64,000 nucleotides of DNA from Himantopus leucocephalus (GCA_003993805.1 RSEF01000003.1:65935818-65999817), one strand, 5' to 3'; numbered from the stretch's first letter, positions 13,758 through 28,900 are shown. The notes: generated by a model from the letters alone, not told the origin. Numbers and translations: made by a program.

Positions 13758-15773
13758 CACTGGATATTGCCAAATGTAGCACAACAGAAGTACAACATTT
13801 TTGAGCTTTCCTTTTCTTTTTGGATATTACCAATCTATTTCACTTATGCTTATTACACAAGCATCTCACTGTATTGAACTTCTGTCCTAGATAATTTTCA
13901 ATGGTAGATAAAAGAAATGATCCACAGAATAATTTTGTACTAAATTTCTTTTTTTCTTCAGTATTTAACAAATGTGTCCCCAGCTACTAATTGCATAGGG
14001 TCCATATTTCATTAATGGATGCAATAAAGTAAATTCATTTCTCTTTCATGTTACCTTCTGATCTTTCTTTCACTAATATTTCTCTTTCATCTGGAAGATG
14101 TATGTGAATAGATTTAATTTATAGAGAATTATCATTTACAAAACACCACACCATATTGGGAACCCTCGCCTAAAGCCTAGTAAGCTAGGGTTTTCTATTA
14201 ATTTAACTGAAATTGTCATAGCTTACAGACTGAGATAACCTTGGATATCACCTTTTTTCAAAACAGTTACAGGATTATCTACTGATATACAACCACTGAG
14301 GGCATTATTGTGCACCTATCATTGCATTGCATTTGAAAGCTTGTTCAGTTAAGGAAAGATCTCTACTGTTTCCAACACTTCTGTGGAGAAAGAAACCAAA
14401 CCCAGAAAAAGCATGCTCTTTCATGGTTGAATTTGATTCACTTCTGCCTAGTCTAATAATAAATGCAATATTAAACGGGAAGTTTCTTAGCCACTTAGCC
14501 TGTGTTTTACACTTTACAATAAATGGGGTGATATAAAATCCCCATTTAATAAATTAATCACTCTGGGAAAACATCACTGTCATTCAACTTGCAGAATATG
14601 ACTGATGAGTAAGAAGTTCCTAGGAAGTGTATACTGTAGAAGTCCAGAGGACGAAGCACTTGCTAATGCCTCTATAATTAAATGCATATCATGCCTGTAA
14701 TTAAATGTATACTTTTAACATCTCATATATCTTGCTTTTTTGATTTGCTTTTTGTGTGCCCATTTGGATATATTTTTTTGAGAAGAGAGAATGCATTAGC
14801 AGTATTTTTAAATAAAAGGAATTAGCGGTAAGAAAATAGGAGCATAGCTGTTGGTTTCCCAGAATTCCCAAGGAACATTTCACAAGTGAACTGTCTTGAT
14901 GCACATCAGCAGGTAAAAGTACCATTACTTAATGTCTCCTGAGAAGAAAAAGAAAAAAAAAGCAATATTGTATCACCTTTGAAGGACCATCAATGTATCA
15001 TTGAAAGATGAATAGCCCAGTTGTAGTCCCTCTGTTTGAAGGGATCATAACCGATTGCAATAAAGTACAAACGCTTTGGCTCCAAGGCAATGCTGAATGC
15101 AGGCAGCCATGTCATTGAGTCCAGTGATCTTGATGGATAGCGTCTTTGATGCTCTGCTCTAAAAGTTTAGAGGCACGATTCCTTCTGGCTGTTATTTGTA
15201 CCACTTTAATTTTTTTGGACAAGGCTTTAAATTCCATTACAGCAAAAATTAATTTTTTACCACTCTTTTGTGACTGATATGCACTCAGGCAGGAGATTAT
15301 ATTCCATGTGTGGATACTAACAGCACACACAGGTGGAGCGAAGAGCATGCTCATGCCTACTCTACTGCTGTTGCTTCTCTTGAAAAAGATTTACAATCTC
15401 CACCAAGGGACCTGAAAGCTTAGAGAATACACTGGCTTTGACAATAATTAATAGTCAAGAAATTTTTTTTTGTTTAAATGTGAGCATATCTAATTTTTAT
15501 GACCATTTTCCCTGCTGGCATTTATGGTCTTTAAAGCCAAAATTGCATGAGTTTTACATAAGCAGCCTAGAAGCCTTGGTTGTAGAATTCCCTTGTTTTA
15601 CGTGGCTCATCCCTCCATTTCCTCTGCTTGAGAGCTGAAAGGTCTGTTCCTATCACTTTATGAATCTATATATGGATTCTCCAGATCTGCAAATGTTATA
15701 AAGTCATTGAGTTGCTGGAGAAGCCCAGAGGATTAATAATTTAAATAAAAACAATCAGGACTGGGTTGGTGTT

Positions 15774-15839
15774 TTACAGTCAAGAAATGTCTTTTTCCCA
15801 TATCATTTACGGTCGAAAAATGTCTTTTCCCCATACTAC
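15774..15839. repeat. Imperfect 33-bp tandem duplication
   Basis: Two adjacent copies, 15774-15806 and 15807-15839, both follow TTACRGTCRARAAATGTCTTTT and CCCATA with about six differences. It looks like an old local duplication. Confidence 0.75.
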
Positions 15840-18800
15840 TTCCCCTTCTGGTGAATAAATAATTCTTCCAGTATCAGTAGAGCTATGCTAATTTATACCC
15901 ACAGAGGACTTGGTCTCAAAAGTCTAATTTAGATGACAACGTTGAAGTGCAGGGACTTGCCATTTTTATTTGTATGTAAAGTACCAGGCACTCAAGTAGT
16001 GGTGTGTCATTAAATAATTTCTAGAAAATAAATTAGCATTTGGAAGGCTTGCTCTTGGGTGAAATTATATCTTTTTGTATGACTTCAGACAGATGCAACG
16101 AGTTAATTTGAACAGCTCCTCTTCACTTCCCTAATTTTGTTCTCTCTCTTATCTCCTGTGTCTCCTCTGCTAAGCATGCCTTCTTTGCTACATCTGACTG
16201 AAAGGAATACATCATTGGACGGTAGCTCATGTACTTCATTGCAATGTTCCCTCTGTTCTGAAGGACCTTGGTAAAAAACAAGGTAGCAGGGCATAAAAGT
16301 GGTCGATGTCAGCAATAGCTCCTGGGGCAGCTAAAAGTTGGATGATAAGAAGCCTGTTTTAAGCCACTAAAGCTCCCTCTTTCTCAGCCATAAGTTTTTT
16401 GTTGCACAGTGCCGAATTTCACCCCAGGGTTTTTGATTGAGTAGTGATGGATTTGACAACAGTCTCACCTGCACACTGGACATGTAACCATTAATGGGGC
16501 ACTTCATTTCAGACGAACCATGCAATTAAGCCAGCTGACGTGCTTCTACTTTTCAGGTCTCATGTTAGTAATTTCGTCAAGACTGTGTTCTGGTTTTGGT
16601 GGTCAGTTTTCTCCTCACCATTAACTGCTGGCATATTTGCCTTAGCTGTACCTAAGGCATGCATCCGTGTAGTCCTGGTCCAGCTCCGATGCTGCTGTTG
16701 TTACACGTTAGCCTTTCCTTCTAATAAAATTAATTTGGAGTCAGCAGGACAGCCATGTATGTATGTAAATGCTGCTAAACATGAGAGACGGCTGCCTTGG
16801 TTGCAAACAGCGAAGAAGAGATGATCCTTGCTGAAAGCGCTTGCCATCTGAAAAAAAAAAATTCTGCACAAAAAAAGTGTATTGAGGTTAAGACTGGTGT
16901 TACAGTTGATGTAACTGAAATGGAAAACTTATGTGGAACATTATGGGCAGTGGGGGAAGCCATGAACTGATCCTATTGCTTATTAGTATTTGATTCTGTG
17001 CCTATCATTTAATCTTGATATTCAGCAATGCTTACCTGCCTTATAGCCCAGTGGAATAGAGTGTACTGCATTCTGCTTCTTATTTTGTGTAAGTCAGGTC
17101 CCCGCGGTGTCTCAGATAACACCGTGAGCCGGTTGGAAATTATTGTCATGGTGACCAGAATATACAGTGAACCCTCACAAAAGGCAACTCTTTGTCTTGA
17201 GAAATCAATTTTATGTTTTCTCAGGGGTTTTAGTATGTTGGGGTTCAGATAAATACGCTTCTGCAAGGACACCATTTTTTGATGATAGACAAGTCGGTTG
17301 CTGAAGACAGGATTCTTCCAATAGCACAATAGAAGAGATGAAAAGAGTTTTCTTTATTGGCAGACTATATTTAAATCAACTCGTCTTTGCACCCTTAATT
17401 GTAACTTAGTGGAAGTTTTGTGACTTCAGACCTCTGCTTCATTTAGAAGGCTTCCAGCATTCCATATTCAAAATACTTATATTTTACGAACATATAAGTA
17501 TTTGTGTGAGCATTTGTCTATTTTATCAAGACAAATTAACTAAGGCAAGGGGCTTTTTTTTTCCACATTTATTTTGCATTGGCTGTAGAAGGAGACTGTT
17601 TTCTTACAAAAAGAAAAGAGAAGAGAACAAAATACTACTGCTAGCTATAAGGATCCTGGGAAGTATTTAATACTATTGCAGCTGTCTGTAGCTTCACTTT
17701 CTAGGCAGCTGGAGGGCTTCTCACACCTGGGGACTTGCTTTGGCCAATCACTGGAAAATAACAGTGGAATATTTGGATGAAATGAAATTCCTCTAGGAAA
17801 TGGTGTGATGGTAAAACCCGTTGCATGGATATTGACAGTCACTGTTATACCTACAGGCCCATGTGGAGGGAGGGTCTTGGGGTCTTTGAGCCCTGCAGAA
17901 ACATGCAGTGAGATGCAGTCCCAGCAGATATCCTCATGCTCTAAATAGATGGAGAACGCAAGGCAGAGGGAACAGACAGCAGATGACTTGCCTGCAGTCA
18001 CTCAGCAGGTTAGTGGCCAGGTTTCTTGGCTAGCAGACCTGTTTTGTCCTGAATTAAATCTCTGGACAGGAATTTTTCTCTGCAGTTTTTTGGGAGAAAA
18101 ATAGACTCAGATCCCAGATACAAAGTTTGTCAAACCATCAGCCTACAAACTGCATTTGCAACAATCATAGCATTTTTTAAGTCAAGAGTTTGTTGTTCAG
18201 GTTGAATTAATGCTGTCCTTGGAAGGATGCACTTGTCATGAGGATGTAATGTGTCCCTATGCATTTACATTAAAGCCTAGGGAAAAGTTCTGTGTTAGAA
18301 TAGCCTTGTGAAATTCTGACAGATATTATTTTTGCAAAATTATTCTGAAGTAGTTGGAGATCATCACCAGACAGCTCTTTCTTGAATGACACCCACTTTT
18401 GTACTGATAGCAGGAGTAAATTTGCCACCTTACTCTCCTGGAAGCCCCTTCTCTTCCTCTGTTTATGGTGGACAAATAGGCAGGTAAGATGAAATCCTGG
18501 AGCAAGCAACTACTGTACTCAGTTCTCCTCTGGAGTAAAATCCTCAGGAGACACTTTTGTGACAATGTGTGTTACAACTGTTTCCCTGGCCCAGAACATT
18601 AAATTCCACCATGGCCATGAGAGACCTGAAGTCAGAGGATTACCTGAAATGAAGGATTTGGCCAGGAATGAAATATGTGTTTTCAAATGGATAATTTTAG
18701 AAAGAAATATTTGAGATCGGCAAAAAAAAAGGTTATTTTAGCAAAGAGTAGTCTGCTTTCCTGTAGTACTGCTTGAAATCTTTAAATGACTTTGCAGCCA

Positions 18801-18930
18801 TTGATAATGAGCAGCAGTGACAAAGCATGTGGCTCCATTCCTGCCTCTATGCATTATCTGTTAGAAGCTGATCAGTTGTTAAGGAACAGTAGTGGGGCTT
18901 GACCAGCCTCTTGATTTTATGCCTCTGTAA

Positions 18931-18968
18931 TGTTCAGTAAAGTAACACATGTTCAGTAAAGTAACACC
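18931..18968. repeat. 19-bp tandem duplication
   Basis: TGTTCAGTAAAGTAACAC plus one variable base (A or C) is present twice head to tail, at 18931-18949 and 18950-18968. Confidence 0.85.
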
Positions 18969-19136
18969 TGCCTACACTGGAAATCCACTACGGATCTTTG
19001 GTTTTGCCTTGTCTTCCACTTAGGGCTGTGACCTAATAATTACCAAGGGAAAGCAGAAAGATAGTTGTTGATTTTATTAAATGCCCATGTGATACATTTC
19101 TAAGAAATAATAAATAGCTAAATAAACCTTTTCATC

Positions 19137-19905
19137 TATAATCATAGAATCATAGAATACCAGGTTGGAAGGGACCTCAAGGATCATCTGGTACAACCTT
19201 TCTTGGCAAAAGCACGGTCTAGACAAGATGGCCCAACACCCTGTCCAGCTGAATCTTAAAAGTGTCCAATGATGGACAATCCACCACTTCCCTGGGGAGA
19301 TTATTCCTATGGCTGATTGTTCTCATGGTGAAAAATTTTCCTCTTGTGTCCAATCAGAATCTCCCCTGGAGTAACTTGTACCGCTTACCCCTCATCTTTT
19401 CCATGTGACTCCTTGTAAAAAGGGACCCTCCATCTTCTTTGTAGCCACCCTTTAAATTCTAGAACATGGTGATAAGGTCTCCCCTAAGCCTTCTTTTTTC
19501 AAGGCTCAGCTTTTCCTCATATGGCAGGCTTCCCAGACCTTTGATCATCTTGGTGGCCCTTCTCTGGACCCTCTCCAACCAGTCCACATCTATTTTGTCT
19601 AATGGTGACGAAAACTGAACACAGTATTCCAGGTGTGGCCTGGCAAGCACCANNNNNNNNNNNNNNNNNNNNNNNNNNNNNNNNNNNNNNNNNNNNNNNN
19701 NNNNNNNNNNNNNNNNNNNNNNNNNNNNNNNNNNNNNNNNNNNNNNNNNNNNCTTGATCCCATTATCCAGATCACTTATGAAGATATTAAACAGCGTTGG
19801 ACCCAGTTTTGATCCCTGAAGAACCCCACTTGTGACAGGTTGCCAGTTTGAACAAGAGCTATTTACCATCACCCTCTGGGTGTGGCCTGTCAGTCAGTTC
19901 CCCAC
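19137..19905 (-). mobile_element. CR1 LINE, 3' part, interrupted by an assembly gap
   Basis: The left edge is the CR1 3' terminus, ATCATAGAATCATAGAAT, so the element lies on the - strand. It encodes recognisable CR1 reverse transcriptase: [14 protein letters not shown] and [12 protein letters not shown] to the right of the gap, and [27 protein letters not shown] and [11 protein letters not shown] to the left. It is truncated at the 5' end, as most avian CR1 copies are. The part lost in the gap contains the region of the RT that would hold the FADD-type active-site motif. The element has no role in THEMIS beyond sitting in an intron. Confidence 0.95.
19653..19752. other. Assembly gap of exactly 100 N
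   Basis: A round 100-base N block inside a CR1 element is typical of a placeholder for an unresolved repeat. Confidence 0.98.
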
Positions 19906-22900
19906 CCAAGAAGAAAAGCATCACTGATCCTGATATGTGTACTTGAACCTGGGCTGATTTCCCTACTTTTATCACTAGCAAGACAAAAGTAGCCATCGGG
20001 AGCAAGAGATGTGCAAGACTCTGGAAGAAAACAGAGTGTATTAATGAAAAGTACTCAGCAGAGAGCCTATTACAGTACCTGTCCTTTCTCCTGTGCCACT
20101 GCAGAGCTAAAAGTGATTGATAATAACCTTGTAGTTACTGTACAATTTGCCTACAATTTTATAGTTGCAGTCATGGCATTGATCTACAGTTAAATGAGAT
20201 AATTCCTGCGTGCTATCTTGCCAGTCTGCCAGGAGCAATGTACCAATTGTACCTGTAAAGTCACAAAAAATGAATACCTGCTTGAATCCAGGGCTTAATA
20301 TAGAAGCTTTAGATAGCTACATTATGAAATTGCTATAAAGAATATTCTTAAGTTTGTAAGAGAAATGTGATGAGGACTATTTAAACCTAGAAATTTCTAT
20401 CAGTAATACTGCTTTTATCAGCAGAGTATTTTATAGCCCCTGCTTTCTTCCTCTCACTACATGAATGTTGCAAACCATTTTTCTGGGGGGGGAAAAAAAA
20501 AAGAAAAATTGAATTGTAACTGCAGTCTTACTAATATTAAGTTCTAAAACACTAGAAAATGTTTATGTAACATTTACTAAATTAACATACAAAACTGATA
20601 GACTACTAAAAATATTGAAATAAATTGGTTTAAAATGCAATATTTTTTCTTTCTTCTTTATTTTAATCTCAAACGTATGTACAATGGATCAAAATTCAAG
20701 CTCTTAGAAATTTTACTGGAAAGTTCCAGTGAAATCGTACTTTGGACTAGAAACCATGCAGCTCAGTGAAGACTTCCTGAACCTTTCAAAGATATGCATA
20801 AATCTTTCACCCAATTTCTTCCCAAATGTCCTCTTTCGCCCAGACCCCCAAACTTAAAATTAAACTTTTGGGTCACAAAACCACACAGACCACCTCCTGC
20901 AAAGGTTTGCTAAAACGAGAGCATGATGAAACTCACTGGCTTCAAAGAGCTCTACACTGCAAGTGTGGCTTCTTATTCCTCCCTGGGTCAAGCTCTCGCT
21001 TGCACTGAAACCTCTTTTCGCTATGACAGTGTAAAATGGGGGCTCAAAAAGGAGCCAGTTAATGTCACAGAGGGGTATGTTTCCCTGTCGCTAACATGCT
21101 GGTTATAGAGGTGGCCAAATGGGCTAGGAGGAGTCAGAAGTTGATGACCTGGCTCGAAAGGAGGTATCGGGGGGTATCCTCAGGTTGCCTACAGCACAGT
21201 TTTTTAATTCACAGCATTTTGTTTCCATGTTTCAGTCAAGAATGCAGAATTTGGGACTGTGTCTTAGGAAATAAGTAGTGCTGAAGGGAAGGCTTCTGCG
21301 GGCAAGTAGGGTTGTGTCATCCACAAACTGTTCCTACCTCACAGATGCTCTCTGATGAACCATGTGAAATTAATGAGAGATTTTAGTCCAACTCCAGGTA
21401 GATTAGAGAATTTTCTCCCAAGAGCCATTGTCACATGCAGTGTGGCCTGCTGTTGAGCTTATTTGTTATCCAAGAATATGAAATAAGTGTTGGAGGGCAA
21501 GGCTGACCTGAGATCTGCATTATTTATATAAACTCTTAAATGTTACCAGGCACATAGAAAACAGATTTGTCGGTTTTGAAGTTTTCTGCACCTAAGTAAA
21601 TAAAACACTATTAAACCACAGAATTAACGATAAAAAAGCTGTTAACATTCCTCTTTTATTCTTGTTAGTCTTCTCATAAATACACAAAGAAGCAAATAAA
21701 TAATTGGTGCCAAGTTATTTTATCTATTTATTATTTGAATTTTGGTAGCACCCACAATATATTAAACACTGACCTCTTCTGTGGAAAAATATAGTTCCTT
21801 CCCTGAATACTTTTTGGTTTAAGACATAAAGGATTTGTGTATCTGATTGATTATTCAGCTATGTTCTATCATTTACTTAGTGCCAAAAATATGTTTTGCT
21901 GTAGAAAACATTGAGTCCAAGATCCTTATCTTGCCAACTCTCAGGCTTGTACAATACCACGGTGAGATTTTCCACTTGCCAAATGGGATTGTAAACTTAA
22001 GTATGTGTGAACGTGTTGGCAGGGTCAAAGCCTCTAAGGCTCTGCTCCTGTAAACACCTACACATGTGCATAGCTGTACTCACACGAGGATGCACACTGA
22101 TTTTAATAGACTAATTCACTCCAGCTGATTAGATATTTTCCTTGCTTTAATCTGTTTCTCACTGGGGCAAGAAGACAACAATAGCCAAAACCAGCCAAAT
22201 GCTTTTGAGAATTTGTGTTGCCTTCATTAAACTCTCAGCAAGCCATTTTTCAGCCAGCTTGAAACAAGCACTGGCCACCTCATCTTTCTTTGACTTGGCA
22301 GGGGTCATTTCAGGTTTGACATTTGGTTTCAGCTCAGACAACTTCACTTCTGCCACATGCGTCTTTGTTTGCATGATCTACAGCAGTCCTGATCTGCTCA
22401 CGGTAGCTGGCTGAAAGCACGACTGGGAGACAGCCCAGTCTTTCTGGTCTGCAACATTTTTGCATCTGCTCGGTGTCATGCCGCTCTACAGCACCATGCA
22501 TCCAGGCTATCATTTTGGTGAAAGACACAGAAAAAAGCAGTTCTGGAGAAAGAAATCACTTCCCACAGCTGGCTGTGGTGCGTCTTTCTTCCCTGAGCCC
22601 CATGTATCTGGCTGGCTTGGCCGGGCAGTTTCCTGAGGCAGCAACCACTAACTCTTGCCACTTTAGCCAACCTCCTCCTCTCCTGCCTGCCACCATTTTG
22701 CAAACCAGATGAAGGAAATGAGGGGAGGATGGCGATCAGCAGTCATTTCAGCTGAGAAAAAAATAGTCCTGCTGCTGACAGTGCTGCCAGTTTGGTCAGG
22801 CACACTGTGTTTTTGCTCCTGGAGATGAGGCACAAGAGCCGAGTTGGTAAATATCGGAGATGGGCCTGTGATGCCACTTACAAGCTCCTCTGTGATGTGG

Positions 22901-25900
22901 TGCATGGAAGCTCTACTAATAATCTGACATGTGACACATACAATTGAGAGGACATCTAGTCTGCGTGTTTGAACTCCTTGCTGTTGGTAAGAGTGAGAAA
23001 GTTGTTTTTCTTGTGCAGGTAATAGGAATGCAAATATTACCTCTCAAGACTGGCATAGGACTGATTTATAATAATGTCTTTTAAAATCTTCTGTGAATTT
23101 GCTTGGGGTCATCAAAATTTCCATCTCCTGAGAAGAAAGTATTCGCAGAAAGTATTCGCACCAGAAAAAAAGACCCGGCTGACCATCTGAACGTTGAGCA
23201 TGAAGCCTCAGGAGAAGACAGCATCATATTTTTAGCTGGCTGCTGAACTGAAAAGCAAATGAACAACTAAATTTGGTTCAAAGACTGAAAGAGATCAAAT
23301 TTTAGGCTGCAGAAATAAAGCCTTTTCTAAATTCCCAAGGTAATTCAGTGGACTGAGGAAACCAAAGCAGTCCTGTGTGATCAAACTCATGAGAGTTACA
23401 CAGCTCTTTGTCCTCAGGGCAAACTGAAAAGTGCTTTCTTGTCAATAGTTTGAAGTGTTGTCAATAAGCAATTATTTATTTGCTCAAAAAATCTTCTGTC
23501 TGATGTATATCTGTGGTCATTGTGGCAAAGCCCTCTGAAGATGTATGTGGTTGCCCTGACAGCTCAGAATTTAACAGCCGTGTCTGTCCCTAGACACAGG
23601 ACGCAGCAGGAATATCCATGCCAACAGCTGTTTTAATGCATTGGTCAGCTGCAATGGTGCTTAAAAAAACACCAATGTGGATGTCTTCTTGGACTTTGTA
23701 GATATAGTATAGGAATTATTTCCTTAATTATTTTGGTTAGGAAATGTAGACACTCGTCATTTAGAACGTCTTCTGCACATAGGGTCTTCCAAAATATTAA
23801 ACAAGTGGTTTAAAGGGCCTGGATGAGTACATTGAGACTACATGCAAAGTTCAGGCAATATTTCATGAAGTTGGACATATTCTGAACACAAATGAATGCG
23901 CACTGGGGAGAAGCAATATCCACTTTCAGGGCTGCATAATCATTAGTGTCATCTGCAGAATGGCGGAACTAACAACCGAGGTTTTATCGGGGTATCATTA
24001 CTTTTTAAGACAAATGCATACTTAACACGGCTAAAATTTCATGCCTTCCTTCTGAGCTACTACACTCAATGAACAGATGTGAGAAAAAAACCTTCAGTGA
24101 GATTAATGAAATCCCAATTCTCCTATTTTTAACCCAAGCAAGTCAACCATTATTGTAACTGATGTATCATTCTATAAATGAAGAAATTGTCCCGTATCAG
24201 AGACAAGCAGCAAAAGAAAACCTATTTGTCAAGCATGCTGTCTGACTGAGAATAAAATCTGCCTTAAGGGTATAAAAATTGCCTAAATGTTTAAATACCT
24301 TAAAGGATTTTATCACAGACCTTTCTGTGTCCAACAAAAATAAACCACGGGTGTTGGCTCCTGGAAAAGCATGATTCTCTTAATTACACTTGCAAAGCAT
24401 CAATATTTACTTAATGGACTGTTCACATCCAATCTACCATAGCTGTGGTAAGAACACTGTCACTGGTAGGTGGACTATAAAGAAACTGCTCAAGACAGGT
24501 GACTGGGAACATGACCGCACATGTAAAACAGGCAGTGGCAATCAGTTTGCTGAAATCTGTTTGATTTGAACACAGTTTTTTCAGCTTCATCATGCCAGTA
24601 GCTCACCAGGAGACAAGGTGGATCCTGATAATGCTGAGCACTGAGAACATAATCAAGAGATTGCCTCAGGGACTGAGAATGAAAGAGATCTTTTAGTCCT
24701 TCCTGTAAGCTTGAAGACTGTTATTCCCCAAGGACTGTGCGAGAACATTAACAAGATCATCAAATACAGACCTTATATTCACTATGTGATTCACTCAGGC
24801 CTTTTGTCTCAACTGGAAGTACTTGCCTGCTCTGTATGATACATCCAAACAATCAGAGCAATGAAGACAAATGTCTTATACCTTCAAGTTTGTCTTACCT
24901 TCCTTGGTGGTCTGTAGGGGCTGACCTGTTTCAAGTGACCATTCAGGGATGCCCTCTCGTGTCTCACCACTAGGAATGCTATCTTGAGCCAGGCAGTCTT
25001 GAAAAATCTGATGATCTGGGCTGAAGACTGGTTACAGCTCAAAACTCGTCAGAGGGCTTGTTACCTGCTTGCAAAGGATTGTGCCATTACTGATCCTCTC
25101 CGAACTCCTTCAGAGGCAGTTTGAATTGAGGTTCAGAAGTAGCAGTATCTATGAAGGCCCAAGGTGGCATTGCCCAACGTTCATGAACGGATGCTTTCAC
25201 ACCCCACTTCTGATAGCTCCCCTAAGACCTTAAACCATAGGTCCCTGATCCTCTTCAAGAACAGTAACACAATGGCTTGGAGTAACAGGCTAAAAAATGG
25301 CAATACAACACACCGCCTTAGCCAGTCCACCTGAGTTGCTGGCGTGTGTCCTCACAGACCCGCTGAAGAGATCTTGTTCACTCTGAGATGCCGTGTTGGC
25401 AGTCCCTTGCAGCGAACACAGCCACTTTTCACCACAAGCTGGGGGAGGGATTGTGGCATTTCTGACAAGACTCCATGTTGCTTCCTGTTAGGTGTGCTGT
25501 TTACTGATCATACAGTACACATATGTAGCATTTGAAAGGGATGGAGGAAGGAGGAGTAGTAGATGGTGAACAGTTTGAAGGTCCATTTTCCACTCCCTGA
25601 AATTTTCAATTCCAAACATGGAATAGTATGTGCATTTGGTTTACACAAGAGCGTTCATGCTCACAAAAATAATATGTGATTTATTTCCCAGTTGAAATAA
25701 CTTTGAGAAATCATGTAAAAGAAAAAACCTTCTCTTTCGTAACTGACTTTCTCTTTCTTCTCTCCCATATATGGTTTTTCCATTGTTTTATGTGTTTTGT
25801 AGTTGTGAAACAATTTTGGATTTAGATTGCGCTTAATCCTTTCTCATCTGATGTAGCTCCAGTTTCAGTGTGAATGCCTGTCAAATTTTAAGAGGTAATA

Positions 25901-28900
25901 CTCAGAAAAATTTAGTTTACCTGTATTTTACTTCAGCTATAACTTAAGCCATAGTTCTGCAGTACAGATGGTGGGTACATTTCTATGCTAATCTTCTTAA
26001 TAGTATCCTAAATAAACAGAATACATTGGAAATGAGCAACTACTCTTTCCAGAATAGTTCCTTTAGGAACCACAGAAATGAGTGTAAAGGATACCATCAC
26101 AGTCACTGCGAGGGAATAAAACACATAATTGACACGTAACCACTGGGAAGAAGATATAGGAGGCAAAGCACAGCAGTGCTGTGTTGGAAGAAGCCTGTGG
26201 TATGGCACATCCATCTCTGCCCTATGAACTAACTCATTATACATTAATATGAACATGTGCATTTTACAGGCCTTGACTTCCACAATACAATGTAAAATGA
26301 CTGAATATGAACCTTCTTCTGCTATTCAACATTTCTTAGCGTGCGAAGGAAGTACCACCAGCACTGTTTTCCATGCTGCTTACTAGGATACTTTCCACTT
26401 GTTTTTCTGCAAGCCAAGAAATAACAAGTTGGGATTTGTACAGAGCATCTCTTCTTACCTGTCTCTTTTTGAACGGGCTTAAAAGGCCTTATAAATGTCA
26501 CAGAGGCAGAGGTCTGAAGACCACCAGAGTGCCAAGTCTGTCCTACAAACCCAGGTCCCTAGAGAAACCCTAGAAATGGAGTGGATGTAATAAAAGCTCT
26601 GGAAAACAGTTATGAGCAGAGGAGGACATTTAACTCTCACCCTCACAGCTTGGTATTGAGGCAGCTTGGTGTTTGAACCTACAGCCTGGCTCTGAAGTGG
26701 GCTGGTGTCCAGGGCCTACTGTTTGCCATAGAGATAACCCGTAGCTCCAGGCAGCTCCAGTGCTCGGGATGGAGGGTGGCCCGGGGAAGCAAGGGAGAGG
26801 CAGAAGTGGGCACATTGTATTACACGGTTTCTTTTTGATACTGGGGAGCAAACGCCCTTGCAAACCTTCCCTCCCCCTACTTTTTGTTCCCTGCACTGAA
26901 TCAAGGAAATTCAAAAGCTAAAATGCCAACAGACAGAAACAGACTGAAAAGTCCCCTTTTCATAGTTTTGATAAGTACTTGTAATTAGAAGTGAATCTTT
27001 TCTGGGGTATCGGCACTTCCCAATTTGCAAGAAGTTCCAGGATGTGCACGTTCTTTCTGATGAGGAAGAACCCAGCTTGTCCCCGGGAAAATTTTCTGTA
27101 TTGCCAACAAACCAAGACCCCCTGTGACTTGGCCAGGTTTGCTAACCACCGGTGTGCAGTTTAACACAGCTGCGAGTGAATTCAGTGTCAGAGCTTCAAA
27201 ATTATGTCAGAGAATAAAGAACAAAGAGGGAAGTGAAAAAAAGGACAGAATAATTTCTGCCAAAACAGGCTAGCTTCTCGTGGGAAAGCTGAAATATTTA
27301 TATACTCATACCTTCTGTGTACATTTATATGTGTACATGTGTGTGAGAAGGCAAAATTCTTGTAGGGATCCAAATGCTGCAGGAATACTTGTTAGAATAG
27401 GAATGCATTTTACTAATACAATAACCTATTTTTCCTTTTGCTCCTTCTGTTACATTCCCCACTGTGGCCTGGAAACCAGATGATTTTGAAAAACAAAAAG
27501 CCTGATGCTGAATTCAGCCATGACTGAGTAAATCCAGAATAACACCTCTGAACTGCACTGCGTGACTCCAGATTTACACCCAGTTTCTGAGATCCGAATC
27601 TGGTCTGAAGTGTTTAATTCCTACCAACGTGGTGTCCTGCTGCTTTCCTGAGGCTGCTGTCTGCCACGCACAGCGTTTTCTGTCATGCAGTAAGAGGAAG
27701 CACAGTGTGAGCTCTGCAGCTGGACTTGCAGACTCAGGCTAGGAAGGGCAACACAGCAGTAAGAACTTTAAAACAATTTATTTTAAAAATCTTGCCTTCC
27801 CCCCCCCTCCTCCCCCTCCCCACTCTCTGCAGGGCCACAATCAGAGGAAATGGGGCAGGATACGTTCAGACCAAGGGGAGCCAGGACAAGGCTGGAAGGG
27901 GATCAGGAGTTCAAGGGGAGACAGGACGAGACTTGGAAGAGAGACCCTTTGAGGATTACTAATAGACAAACTACGTCAAACTCAGGAAATTCCCTGAGCT
28001 GAAAATAGTAAGAGGCTGAGAGTGTATTTGGAGGTACCAGATCGCCTTGCTCTGTCCTCACTCTTCCTTGGTGTCCCTTTAGGGCAACAATGAAGAAAAA
28101 GTACCCAGTGAGATGCATTGTGAGCTGAATCAGTGTTATTTCATTTTTTAGGGGCAGAGAAGATCTGAGGACTGAGGGAGAGACAGCTGGGGGAACAGTG
28201 CAGCAAGGGGTGCTTCATTTGAGGTTCTGTGTCAGGAGTTACAGGAAATTTCGTTCTTCTTTTCATTTGGTTTCAGTTCAAATTTTCCCCTCACTAAACT
28301 GCACTTATGTTCACATCGGCTTCAGCATTCAGATTTCATCCTATTGAGTAGATTCCATCTGCAGTTTGGCAAACCTGCAGATAATTAGCTCTCCCTTGTA
28401 ATTAAATTTCCAGTTAATGTCCCATTAAGATAAATGAGAAGAATTCGCATCTTCTGCTTAAGTGGTGATTTCACAAAATGCAACATTTCATAGTCTTTGA
28501 ACAAACAAGCACCTCCATTTGCCGAGGTGAGATGTATTTGTAATACAGAAGCAGATCTTAATAATTTACATCTTCAGATGCACACTTTTTTTCTCCCAAG
28601 AACTTCAGTGCTTAGTGGGTGAGCAGCCCAGGAGAAGGAGCAAAGCCTGCCTTGGCGTTAAGGCATCGGACTCTCCATCAAACAAGGGGGTCCTCTTCTC
28701 GCTGCCTTTCACGGTTGCCTTCCCATGCGGCGAGTGCCATGGAAACCGGGATTTTCACAGGTGGCTACTAACTGCATTTCATTGCCCAGTCTGAGACAGC
28801 CCAAGCCTAATTTCCGTAGCTGAGTGCTCTGGAGTGTGGCTGCCACCGCTGGGCAGGGCGGGCAGGTGGTGCCGCTGGCAGCGAAGGCAGGGTTTTGGAG

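Larger units (their letters stand above)
6575..19135. other. Noncoding, inferred THEMIS intron
   Basis: AT-rich sequence without a supported gene. The features of note are a CT-rich hexamer stretch at about 13710-13757, a 33-bp imperfect tandem duplication at 15774-15839 and a 19-bp tandem duplication at 18931-18968. A 131-codon open frame on the - strand at 9463-9858 has no recognisable motif and no convincing splice context. I treat it as chance. Confidence 0.5.
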
